DNA from: Cannabis sativa
Lineage: Eukaryota; Streptophyta; Magnoliopsida; Rosales; Cannabaceae
NCBI RefSeq assembly: GCF_029168945.1
Contig: NC_083605.1
Coordinates: 31,013,280 to 31,077,279, forward strand
Direction of reading: 5' to 3'
Length of the DNA: 64,000 bases
In this document: in pieces, positions 25,739-37,645 of the stretch
Layout of the letters: each line of letters opens with the position of its first letter
Position numbering within the stretch: position 1 is the stretch's first letter
Notes under the pieces: model-generated
What the model was told of the DNA's origin: nothing
Databases searched by the model: none
The model's input: the letters and a program-made list of their open reading frames with translations, nothing else
Made by a program: the position numbers and the translations under genes

Positions 25739-26839
25739 TGTTGGGTTTTATGCCCTAAATAAAACTCATTTCAATATAATCAGATTTACTTATTAATAAA
25801 GATCAGAAATAACATTTTATGTTGCATGGTTCACATGATTTATTTCATGATTATATGTATATAATGTATGAATTCTTTTTAAGTCCAGAACATATGAATT
25901 TGATAAGATTATAGTGTTGTCAGCACAATGGAATATAATCTTAATTATATGTTCAAAAAGTTTATTCCCTGATTTGTCAGAACACTGGATTTAGACTGAC
26001 ATGGTATAATCAGCGATAGGTATTCTTACACCTTGGAAAAGTGTTATGTCCTTTCCAGGACATTGGCAAAGTTTACCAGTATCGGATGTATGGAGTATAC
26101 ATCGGAAGGGACCGATATTGAACTTTGATTAGATATATTTAAATTTACCGTAATATCTATTCAATTCAATATCACCTGTAGATCCTAGATCAAATGATCT
26201 TAATCCTGATATGGTTAGGCTCAATCTCAAAAGTGTTATTCGTGTTCTTTGATTTGTTAAGTTAAGCCTACTTTTGGGTTAGGGTGATACTTACATTTTG
26301 GGAACACGGTAGTGCAATTGAGTGGGAGCGCTAACATAAATATGGAATCTATAGCTTCTATTTGGCAAATAGAAGTAAAGGATGATTTCCTTCGAGCTTA
26401 ACCAAACGAAGATAAATGGTGGAGATCTCATTTCACTTAGGTGAAATATCATTTATACAGGGTTAAGTGTTTTAAGGATAAAATACATTGTAGGGTGTTA
26501 CGGTAATTTAATCCCTTTACAGTGTAAATCATCTATATAGAGGATCATTGATCACATTAGGGTTATAACAATGGATAACTAATGACGTGTCTATATCGTG
26601 GAACATATAGAGCGTTTCTATATGACTGAGAGTGCAATTCCAAGTTCTAAGTGTGGATTCAATGAGGAATTAATAAGTTAGTGAATTTACTTGGTAAATT
26701 CGGTTCGACTTATTGGAAGCTCGGTTATATAGACCCATGGTCCCCATACTAGTTGAGACCATACTTCTTGTAAGACTCAGTTAATTGATTTTAATTAATC
26801 AATTATAATTCTAAAAGTTCGACTATGTCTACTTTATGA
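25739..26839 (+). repeat. C1 3' LTR, left part
   Basis: Begins TGTTGGG after the polypurine tract and ends at ATGA (26836-26839), where CACTA1 is inserted. It continues at 41140. This stretch is free of the triplet errors seen in the 5' copy and is the better reference for the family. Confidence 0.95.
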
Positions 26840-27038
26840 CACTACTACAAAAATGGGTTTTCGCGACGCTTTTAAACAGTCGTTTAAAGTATTGTCGTCG
26901 GTTTCTATAACCGTCGCCTATTCGGCCGTCGTAAATTGGGCAAAATAGGCGACGGTTCAAAACCGTCGCTAATCTGGGATTTCCGACGGTTTAAAACCGT
27001 CGCCTATAACTGGGTATAGGTGACGCTTTTAAACCGTG

Positions 27039-27085
27039 CCTAATACTATAGGCGACGGTTTAAAACCGTCGCCTATAGTATTAGG
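27039..27085. repeat. 47-bp perfect inverted repeat in the CACTA1 subterminal region
   Basis: Two 23-base arms around a single A, running from CCTAATACTATAGG to CCTATAGTATTAGG. The arms contain the CACTA1 subterminal GCGACGGTTT box. C4 is inserted immediately at the right edge of this palindrome; the TSD TTAGG is its last five bases. Confidence 0.93.
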
Positions 27086-28964
27086 TGTTGGGTTTTATGC
27101 CCTAAATAAAACTCATTTCAATATAATCAGATTTGTTTATTAATATAGATCAGAAATAACATTTAATGTTGCATGGTTCACATGATTTATTTCATGATTA
27201 TATGTACATAATGTATAAATTCATATGAAACCCTTTTCACATACTTGATCTTGTTTATTGTGCCGTCAACACATTGGAAAGTAAACATGACTATGTGAAT
27301 AAAGTTTCCTAGATTTATCAGACACAGGGTTTTACTGATATGATAATCTACAACAAGAGTTTACTTGTATTTGGAGAAATACTATGTTTAAAGTAAAGCT
27401 CAGGTTGGATGCATGGAGTATGCATCGGAAGGGACCGATATTGAACTTTGACTTAGATTTATTAAACTTACCGTAATATCTATTCAAGTCAATATCGCCT
27501 AGTTGATCCTAGATCAAATGATCTTAATCCTGTTATGATTAGGCTCAATCTTGAAAGGCTATTCGTGTTCTTTGATTTGTTAGTTAAGCCTACTTTTAGG
27601 TCAGGGTGATACGTACATTTTGGGAACACGGTAGTGCAATTGAGTGGGAGCGCTATCATAAACATGGAATCTATAGCTTCTATCTGGCGAGTAGTAAGCA
27701 AAGGATGATCTCCTTCGAGCTTGACCAAAAGAACATAAATGGTGGAGTACTCATTTCACATTAGCTGAAATATCATTTATACGGGGTCAAGTGTTTTAAG
27801 GAATAAATACATTGTAGGGTGTAACGGTAATTTAATCCCTTTACAGTGTAGATCATTCATATAGAGGATCATTGATCACATTAGGATTATAACAATGGAT
27901 AACTAATGATGTGTCTATATGGTGGAACATATAGAGCATTCTATATAACTGAGAGTGCAATTCTAAGTTCTATGCGTGGATTCAACGAAGAATTAATAAG
28001 TTAGTGAATTTTAGTGCTAAATTCTTGATCTACTTATTGGAAGCTCGGTTATATAGACCCATGGTCCCCCCACTAGTTGAGATAATATTGCTTGTAAGAC
28101 TCATGTAATTGGTTTTGATTAATCAATTATAATTCTCAAATTAGACTATGTCTATTTGTGAATTTTTCACTAAGTAAGGGCGAAATTGTAAAGAAAGAGT
28201 TTATAGGGGCATATTTGTTAATTATGATACTTTGTATGGTTCAATTAATAAATATGATAAATGACAATATTATTTAATAATTATTTATAGTTATTAAATA
28301 GTTAGAATTGGCATTTAAATGGTTGAATTAGGAAATTGGCATTTTTGAGAAAATCAGATACAAAAGGTGTTAAAATTGCAAAATTGCAAAAAGCAAGGCC
28401 CAATCCACTAAGTTTAGGGCCAGCCACTTTTGTAGGAAATTTAAACTGATTTTTTCATTATTTTAATGCCATATAATTCAAATCTAACCCTAGTAGGAAT
28501 GCTATAAATAGATAGTGAAGGCTTCAGGAAAATTACACTTTTCTTCTGACTTTTTCTATTCAGAAAAACTGAGCCTTCTCTCTCCCTATCTTTAGCTGAC
28601 CACTCTCTCTCTCTTCTTCCTTGATAATTTCGAAATCCTTAGTGTATGAGTAGTGCCCACACACATCAAGTGATACCTCAATCATAGTGAGGAAGATCGT
28701 GAAGAAAGATCATCAGCAAAGGAGTTTCAGCATCAAAGATTCAGAGAAAGAGATCCAGGTTCAGATATTGATAATGCTCTGCTACAGAAAGGAATCAAGG
28801 GCTAGATATCTGAACGGAAGGAGTCATTTAATTCCGCTGCACCCAATGTAAGGTTTCCTAAACTTTATATGTGTTTAATTTATCGTTTTAGAAAGTTCAT
28901 ATTTAGGATGTTAATAAACATACTTGTGAGTAGATCTAAGATCCTGGTAAAATAAATTCCAACA
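27086..28964 (+). repeat. C4 5' LTR
   Basis: 1879 bp, TGTTGGG to CCAACA. It lacks 18 bp near 27388 that the 3' LTR has near 35745 (a T run plus CAGAACATTGG). Other differences are single bases, for example CATATGAAACC against CATCTGAAACC. Confidence 0.96.
28503..28510 (+). promoter_or_regulatory. TATA box, C4 5' LTR
   Basis: TATAAATA, a consensus plant TATA box at about 75% of the LTR. It is repeated at 36876-36883 in the 3' LTR and at 58195-58202 in the C0 LTR. A CT-rich stretch follows, as is usual for the R/U5 region of these elements. Confidence 0.75.
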
Positions 28965-28966
28965 AC

Positions 28967-28980
28967 CGGCCTCAGAGCCA
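28967..28980 (+). promoter_or_regulatory. C4 primer-binding site
   Basis: CGGCCTCAGAGCCA two bases after the LTR end, resembling the plant copia site TGGTATCAGAGC complementary to initiator-Met tRNA. The sister C0 has TGGCCTCAGAG at 58651. The two-base deviation in the middle is shared by the family. Confidence 0.75.
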
Positions 28981-29540
28981 TGGTAATTGATTTACTTACA
29001 TGTAATTTGGACTTTAAAACGATTGTTTGTATGTTCTTTGGATGGTATCATGTTGTATTGAGTGTTATTTGATGATTGATTGATGATTGTGAAATTTTCG
29101 TGAAAAATAATTGTTATTTCGGTTCTGGCATTATTTTTATTGGATAGTATGGAAAAAATTAAGCAAGTTAGCCTTTTACAGAACTCAATTTGGATTTTAT
29201 TTGAATTAGTTATGATTTTTTGAAGATTTGACAAAATCGGGGCTGTGCTGATAGTTTCCTGCGATCGCAGAACTGTCCGTACAGTTTCGAATTTTTTCAA
29301 TTTTCTTCAATTTTTCATACTTTTTCATGGAATTAACTTCCAATTTTTTGTATGGTTTTGTATATATACTATTACTATTCCTAATTCAATTCTAATTATC
29401 ATTTTGAATTAATTTAAATTTTTTTAATTTAATTCAAGATATTAGTGTAATTTGAATTTGAATAGAATTAGTATTTATCTTTTTGCTTAAAAATCTATCT
29501 TATTTTTAAATTTGATTATATTTTTTTTAAATTTAAGGTC

Positions 29541-29650
29541 AGATATTTTAAGATATTTATAATATCTTTTAAGATATTTAAAAATATCTTATCTTTTAAA
29601 GATATTTATAATATCTTTTAAGATATTTTAAAAATATCTTATCTTTTAAG
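29541..29650. repeat. Tandem AT-rich palindromic repeat
   Basis: Two copies of a unit of about 50 bp, each built from inverted AAGATAT / ATATCTT boxes, so the block can fold on itself at several registers. The other copies have a shorter version at the matching place, so it looks like a local expansion in C4. Confidence 0.8.
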
Positions 29651-32486
29651 ATTTTTTAATTAAATCTTTTTAGATATTTTGACCATATTTAAATTTAAAA
29701 TAAGATATTTATAATCATGTAATTTTAAATAGATATAAGATATTTTGCTAATTTTTTAAATTTTGTTATTTTATTTATTTAAATTACATTTAAAAATTTG
29801 AAAAAGATATTTATTTATCTTTTCTAATTTTTTATTTAATTTTTATTTATAAAATAACATTTAAAATTTAAAAGTAGTTAGCAAATTTTTGAAATGATAT
29901 TTAGGTTGGTTGAAACCTAATTTTTCAAAAATTGTAGGTTTAATTTTAAATTTTTTTTTTTAAATTTCGATTTTTTTTTAAATTTTTTAAAAATTTTCGA
30001 ATTTTTTTATTTTTTTTTATTTATTTAATTAATTATTTTCGAAATTAAATATTTAATTTAAAATTAAATAAATCCTACATCCAACTATCCAACTAACCTT
30101 GTTGCAGGAGTATGTGTTTTAGCTTATGTGTAAGTTTTTAAAACCTATTATTACTTGATTGCAAATAGCCATGGTTACTTTTTGCCAGATCTAATGATCT
30201 GATGGCTCCCTTGGTCAAGATAATAATTTGTAACAGGTATATTTACAATCTTCTTTCATCTGTGTATGACCTAGCAACATGATAGGACCCATCCAAAGTG
30301 TGCCTGTGTGAGCCTATGTGTTTAATTTTATTATAGATGCATATAGGTTAATGTTGCTAAATAAAATGTCATAGTCATTGATAGATTTTATTTAGGCCCA
30401 TTTAGTTTTGGGCTTATTCAATTAATAACAGTTGTTCTTATTAAGGTTAAATTCCTCTCTTTTGGGCCTTGTGTGAGAGTTGGGAGCCATAGAAGTGGGT
30501 ACGACATGCGGAACCTAAAGACACCCTCACACAAACCACCCCAATTGTGAAGGCCCATTTGCTGATTTGAATGATCGTACTAGGTTAATTAAACTAGTTT
30601 AACCTAATAAAATTGATTAGCAACATAATTAATTTCATTTATTTTGAAATTAATTTAAGAAAAATATAGTTTAAGGAATTTTATATTCTAAGCTAAACTA
30701 TATGTATTTTCTTGTATTTAATTAAATATAGAATTATAACCATCTAGATTCTTTCTGGAACTTAATTTAAATTTTTCATTAAATATTCCTATTTAAGTTG
30801 ATATTTAGTTATCTTCAACTAACCAACTTAAATGCGAATATCTTTTGAATTCAAAATTTCAAAATTAAGTTGAGGAATTTTAGGCATTGGTTATTAAGAT
30901 TCTTTAGATATTTTTTAAGTTAATATCTTTTCAAATATTAACTTAAAATGGAATATTTTCAAATTAAGTGGTTACAACTTAATTTTTGATATTTAATTAA
31001 ATTTAAATTTGAAAAATATTTAAGTTCTAGATTTTTTCTAATACAACTTAAATTAGATATTTTTTCAAATTTTGTGGAAAAGATACTTAGTCAAATAAGA
31101 TATTTTCTAGATAGTTATTTCTAGACTACTTATTATTTCTAATATTAAATAGGAAAATATTATACATTGTGAAATAAATTATTTAAATAATTAATTTTGG
31201 TACAATTTATTTTAAGTATATTTTTTCCTAGTATTAAACTAGAGATTAATAATTAAGCCTCTCTACACTTAATTATTTATTTCTTGAATTTAATACATTT
31301 AATTAATTTGAAAATTAAATATCTAAGTTGATTTTTATCATCATACTTAAATATTTCTTTTTCATGACATTTAATTAAATAGAAAATTATTTTTAGTTGA
31401 AATTTAATTTTTCAACTAAATTTAAATAATTTTCAAAATATATTTTTTCTTTATTTTATTAATCAATTTTCGAAATTGCATTTCTTAAATGCTAGAATTT
31501 CGAATTTTATCTTGAAAAATAGATTAAGTTGTAAATTAATTATTTTAATTAATTCTTGGATCAACTTAAATCAATGATTTTTTCATTTATTGATTAATTT
31601 AAAATAAATTGAATTAAAGTATATTATTAGAAATTGAATTAATTAGTCGAAAGGAAAATCTAGATAGATGATATTTTTGCTTGAAGTATTTTTCTAGTGT
31701 ATTTAATTAAATAGAAAATTAATATTTAAGTTGATTTTCATCATCATACTTAAATATTTAAATTTTTCTTATATATTTAATTAAATAGGAAAATTATATT
31801 TTTTTGTTGTAAATTAATTTTATTAATTAATTTTGGGCCAACATTAAATTAGAATAATTTTTTCCAGGATTTATTTTTTATTTTAATATGCATTTTTCGA
31901 AAATTGTATTCTTATATACTTTAATTTTTTCGAAATGCAATATATATTTATAGAAAATTAAATTTGAGTTGTAAATTAATTTAAATTAATTTTGTAACAA
32001 CTTAAATTGAATATTTTTCTAAATATTTATTGGAAATTATTACTAAGATGGAAATAATTCATGTTATTTTCATATCCATCTAAGTAAAATTTATAAATAT
32101 TAAATTAAAATTTATATTTAGAATTTTTCATTCTAAATTGGAAATTTTAATTAAATAAATATATATTTAAAATAAATAGAATAAATAAGGAGAATCAAAG
32201 AAAATACAACTCACTTTAAATAATGAGCTTGATTATTATTAAGATATTCGATCTCCATTGTTGGTCTTACAAAAGTTAAATGTTTTCAATATAACCTCGA
32301 GACGCTAGACTTCGTCCCCCTATGGATGGTTATTCGTTGAACGCATTTAACACCGTAAGATTTCATTTGATAAGTGTTTTGTAAGTTTTCGTCTCTATTA
32401 GACTCTCCCCTACGGTGACTACTTAGAGATAAACTTATGAAACATGAAACAATGGTAGAGGCTCATGAAATGAGAATAACCTTGAC

Positions 32487-32501
32487 TCTCGCCTACCGGG
32501 A
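32487..32501 (+). other. Hairpin TCTCG-CCTAC-CGGGA (C4)
   Basis: Five pairs including one T-G. C1 has TCTCG-CCTAAA-CGGGA at 22931-22946 and again at 23043-23058; C4 repeats its own form near 32597. The stem is constant while the loop varies by one base in length, always within the phrase TTGACTCTCGCC. Confidence 0.5.
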
Positions 32502-32818
32502 CAACGTTGGATTCTTATTTTGATCGAATAAAAGGTTGCTAGAATGGTTTCTATTTTAGATGAGCTGACAACTCTATTCAATAAATGATGCTTTGACTCT
32601 CGCCTACCGGGACACTGTATCAGTTTGTTGAAAACCTTGGAAATTATTTAGGATTGTATGTTTTAGTATTTTCACTAGTCATTCCTACTTGCTATATGTT
32701 TATAATTTCTGAATTGTGTATGAATTTATATTGAACCATGTTATTTTCTGTTATTAAGTTGTAGTTTAATTTCGAATCTTCATTGTTGGTCTAACTTGGC
32801 TTGTTTATCTAATGAGAT

Positions 32819-32835
32819 AAATCCCTAGTGGATTT
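32819..32835 (+). other. Hairpin AAATCC-CTAGT-GGATTT (C4)
   Basis: Six-pair stem identical to that of C1 23267-23283; the loop has one change (CTAAT to CTAGT). A further CTAAT hairpin, CTTTCG-CTAAT-CGAAG, is at 32981-32996. Confidence 0.55.
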
Positions 32836-35440
32836 TCACCATTAGACATACATAATAGTGTTAGATTTCGAAAGATAAATATTGTACATGCGACATCTAG
32901 CTGTTCATCAATTGATGACACCTTAGACTAGTATTTTTACGATATGAAACAAGAAGATTATATAAATAAGATTACTTTGACTTTCGCTAATCGAAGCATC
33001 GTTGGATTCTTATTTTAAACGAAATTATCCTAATTCCTCTTAGCTTATTCATTTCGAATTAGCTCAATAACATATCATTGGATGAATGGTCTATGAATCA
33101 TTTCATGTCATTATATTTTCTCTTAAGAAATTAAATGACGCATATGATTATAACCCCGAAATTCTATTCCCAATTGATATAAATCCTCAATCTTAGAAAT
33201 CTCCTACTTGTATGGGCAAATCTGACTTAGAGTTTGTATTAGTAGTGGTGGTCCAAGAAAGAATTACTCATTAAATTTGGTTGAATTTAAGTCTTTGACT
33301 TTAATTTTAGATTCCAAATAGAAATTTTCTTAAATTTCTAATTCCAGAATACAATACAGTTACACTTTCTCAAGTGTTTAATATCCATCTTTTATTAATA
33401 GATTAAAACTGTATGGAATGTGAGTTAGGTATTCTGTGACCAGGATCCACTTGAAGTATTCTAAGAACTCTTTGATGTAACTAAACCTATGTCATCATAG
33501 ACACTACCACATTTTCTTAATCTATGGCATTTGTATCTTGTTCATAGTGGATTTGACAAGATCAATCTCTGCAAAGAGTTAATATGCCTATATCCACTGA
33601 AAGTAGTTCATCTCATTCGCAGATGAATGTACATTCAGGGGTGGATATGAGTTTTTCGTTGTATTCTTAAAACGATAACTCTAGATTATACCTTATGCAA
33701 AGAAATTTGAAATGTTTGAAAAATTTCATTAATTTCTAGCAATGGTTAAACACCATTAAGGTAAGTGGTTAAAGATCTTGCGAACTGATAGGGGTGGAGA
33801 AATAGTTAGTAGATATGCAGTTCAAAGATCATTAAATTGATTTTTGAATTATATCCAAACTTACCTCCCCAGAAATTTCGAGTTGCATGTTGATGATTAG
33901 TTACTAGTCGTTGCCTAAATCCTTCTATGGTAATACAATTTCAGAATGATGTAATGGTTGTATACTTAATGTAAATCATTACTAGATTCATGGATGACCT
34001 AATCAAAATCTTAAGAAAAGCTAGAACTGTTAACCATGGTTTCTTAGCTATTCTAAGTGATTAGGGGTGGACCATCCCATTGTCAATAGATAAGAAAGTG
34101 TTTGTTCAAACAAATACTACTTTTCTAAGAAAATGACTAAGTCTGAAAAACAAGTAGCAAATAAAGGAGATATTTAATTCTTGATTCCAAAAGTGTTCTA
34201 TCATCTTATATGACATATGATGATCCCACTGCCTCTGTTGTCTTGTCACAACCAAAGAGGTTAATACCATTTAGTTTTCTTCGACATAATTCGCGGTACC
34301 TTGTCGTAGTGGGAGAGTTTCTAGGAACTCACCTTCTTATGACTTGGGAGACACAAGTGATTAAAATCCATTGTGAGTTTAAACAAGTAATGGATTGTCA
34401 AGATAAGAAACTAAGAAGAAAGCCTATAGAACTATGGTTTAATCCATTCACATGGAATAACCTAAAGTTTTCTATTACAAGGACATAAAAGGAAAATTTC
34501 GTTTATAAGTCTATTCAATGGACTTAACAAAACTTCCTGTTCCTAGTATTACAGGTTTGAGTTTATCTAAACCTATGGCTTGTGGTATACCTGGTAATTA
34601 CTTACTCTAATGCAAGCAACTTACTTTAGTAAAATGCTGAAGCATTTTCTTTCTAATGGCAATCTATAGAAGCTTCACAACTTCTTAGGTATAGATTTTA
34701 TTTATCTAAGGAAAAGTCTTAACTATTCCAGAAAAGATAAAGCCATGAAAGAATTTCTTATATCAACAGTGAGAGGTCTTAGATATGCTTTTGTATGCCT
34801 TAGACCAGACATCTGCTGTTGAGTGGGAGTAATGAGTAGGTATCAGATTAATCCAGGAGAAGAACATTGGAAGACAATCAAGTAAATTTTAAGATTAAGA
34901 AGAGGAACTATATGTTAGTCTATAAGGGTGTGTTTAAAACTCTTAGACTACACCATATCAGATTTCGAAATTTGCCTATGTGCTAGTAAATCTTTCTGAT
35001 AAGATGGTGGTTACTCTGGGGGTGGAATAGTGATTTTGGAGAAGTGTAAAAACCTATCTGAATTCTCTAAGTCTACCAGAGAGAGACTGAATGTTAAAGC
35101 TGCAGGAAAGTTACTTATTCAGTCTAAGGAAAGTTCTATACATCTTTGGCACCATTCCAAATTGCCTTAAACTACTAGTGTTAATTTCCTGATTAACCAA
35201 AAGTAGTTGCCAAAGGTATAGAATCCAGTATCCCAAGAGAGTAGACATATAGAGAGGAATTTCACATTATCAATGATTTTGTGATTAAAGGAAGAGTAAT
35301 GGTGGAGAAAAAGTTGTGGTTAATTCAACCTTTCAGATCCTATTACGAGGAGTTTACTACTACTACACTTGATTTGCATATCAAGGTGTTGAGATTATTT
35401 GAAACGCACTTTTTGTTTTATATTAGTGCAAGTGGGAGTT

Positions 35441-37337
35441 TGTTGGGTTTTATGCCCTAAATAAAACTCATTTCAATATAATCAGATTTGTTTATTAATA
35501 TAGATCAGAAATAACATTTAATGTTGCATGGTTCACATGATTTATTTCATGATTATATGTACATAATGTATAAATTCATCTGAAACCCTTTTCACATACT
35601 TGATCCTGTTTATTGTGCCGTCAACACATTGGAAAGTAAACATGACTATGTGAATAAAGTTTCCTAGATTTATCAGACACAGGGTTTTACTGATATGATA
35701 ATCTACAACAAGAGTTTACTTGTATTTGGAGAAATACTATGTTTTTTTTCAGAACATTGGTTAAAGTAAAGCTCAGGTTGGATGCATGGAGTATGCATCG
35801 GAAGGGACCGATATTGAACTTTGACTTAGATTTATTAAACTTACCGTAATATCTATTCAAGTCAATATCGCCTAGTTGATCCTAGATCAAATGATCTTAA
35901 TCCTGTTATGATTAGGCTCAATCTTGAAAGGCTATTCGTGTTCTTTGATTTGTTAGTTAAGCCTACTTTTAGGTCAGGGTGATACGTACATTTTGGGAAC
36001 ACGGTAGTGCAATTGAGTGGGAGCGCTATCATAAACATGGAATCTATAGCTTCTATCTGGCGAGTAGTAAGCAAAGGATGATCTCCTTCGAGCTTGACCA
36101 AAAGAACATAAATGGTGGAGTACTCATTTCACATTAGCTGAAATATCATTTATACGGGGTCAAGTGTTTTAAGGAATAAATACATTGTAGGGTGTAACGG
36201 TAATTTAATCCCTTTACAGTGTAGATCATTCATATAGAGGATCATTGATCACATTAGGATTATAACAATGGATAACTAATGATGTGTCTATATGGTGGAA
36301 CATATAGAGCATTCTATATAACTGAGAGTGCAATTCTAAGTTCTATGCGTGGATTCAACGAAGAATTAATAAGTTAGTGAATTTTAGTGTTAAATTCTTG
36401 ATCTACTTATTGGAAGCTCGGTTATATAGACCCATGGTCCCCCCACTAGTTGAGATAATATTGCTTGTAAGACTCATGTAATTGGTTTTGATTAATCAAT
36501 TATAATTCTCAAATTAGACTATGTCTATTTGTGAATTTTTCACTAAGTAAGGGCGAAATTGTAAAGAAAGAGTTTATAGGGGCATATTTGTTAATTATGA
36601 TACTTTGTATGGTTCAATTAATAAATATGATAAATGACAATATTATTTAATAATTATTTATAGTTATTAAATAGTTAGAATTGGCATTTAAATGGTTGAA
36701 TTAGGAAATTGGCATTTTTGAGAAAATCAGATACAAAAGGTGTTAAAATTGCAAAATTGCAAAAAGCAAGGCCCAATCCACTAAGTTTAGGGCCAGCCAC
36801 TTTTGTAGGAAATTTAAACTGATTTTTTCATTATTTTAATGCCATATAATTCAAATCTAACCCTAGTAGGAATGCTATAAATAGATAGTGAAGGCTTCAG
36901 AAAAATTACACTTTTCTTCTGACTTTTTCTATTCAGAAAAACTGAGCCTTCTCTCTCTCTATCTTTAGCTGACCACTCTCTCTCTCTTCTTCCTTGATAA
37001 TTTCGAAATCCTTAGTGTATGAGTAGTGCCCACACACATCAAGTGATACCTCAATCATAGTGAGGAAGATCGTGAAGAAAGATCATCAGCAAAGGAGTTT
37101 CAGCATCAAAGATTCAGAGAAAGAGATCCAGGTTCAGATATTGATAATGCTCTGCTACAGAAAGGAATCAAGGGCTAGATATCTGAACGGAAGGAGTCAT
37201 TATATTCCGCTGCACCCAATGTAAGGTTTCCTAAACTTTATATGTGTTTAATTTATCGTTTTAGAAAGTTCATATTTAGGATGTTAATAAACATACTTGT
37301 GAGTAGATCTAAGATCCTGGTAAAATAAATTCCAACA
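35441..37337 (+). repeat. C4 3' LTR
   Basis: 1897 bp. It matches the 5' LTR base for base apart from about six substitutions and the 18 bp absent from the other copy. It is followed by the TSD TTAGG, after which the CACTA1 subterminal motif resumes with CACGGTTTAAAAC. Confidence 0.97.
36876..36883 (+). promoter_or_regulatory. TATA box, C4 3' LTR
   Basis: TATAAATA at the same place as in the 5' LTR. Read-through from here would run on the + strand into the CACTA1 gene, antisense to it. Confidence 0.7.
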
Positions 37338-37645
37338 TTAGGCACGGTTTAAAACTGTCGCCTATACCCAGTTATAGGCGACGGTTTTAAAACGTGCCTT
37401 ATATGCTGGTTTCGTTTTTGAATTTTTTTAGCGACGGTTTTTTTCGGTCGGTACATTTGAAAAATAGGAAAAAAAAACAAATTTTCTGCAATTTTTTTCC
37501 CTGCATTAATTTTTAAATTTTGTAAAAATCTGCATAGTGACAACAATTAAACTAACGTCTAAATATATTTAAAATTTTGTATAGTCACAATAATTGAACT
37601 AACGCTAATTAATATCATCTAAATATGTATATGTATACACACTAT

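Larger units (their letters stand above)
28965..35440 (+). other. C4 interior (LARD, non-coding)
   Basis: About 6.48 kb. A short palindromic variable segment lies at 29235-29285, and an AT-rich tandem palindrome block at 29541-29650. A structured zone with hairpins lies at 32250-33000. The 3' third is colinear with C1. No open frame of meaningful length or retroelement protein motif is seen. The polypurine tract GCAAGTGGGAGTT precedes the 3' LTR. Confidence 0.88.
27086..37337 (+). mobile_element. C4: young LARD inserted in CACTA1
   Basis: LTRs at 27086-28964 and 35441-37337, flanked by TTAGG (27081-27085 and 37338-37342). 10,252 bp. I count about six base differences between LTRs plus one 18-bp deletion in the 5' LTR, so it is recent and the innermost insertion. 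The interior (28965-35440) is non-coding. It is the cleanest full-length copy of the family here and the best reference for C0, C1 and C5. Confidence 0.97.

Noticed and set aside
27489..27728. 79-codon reverse frame, repeated at 35862-36101
   Set aside because: Lies in both C4 LTRs, so the identity only reflects the LTR duplication; no known domain.
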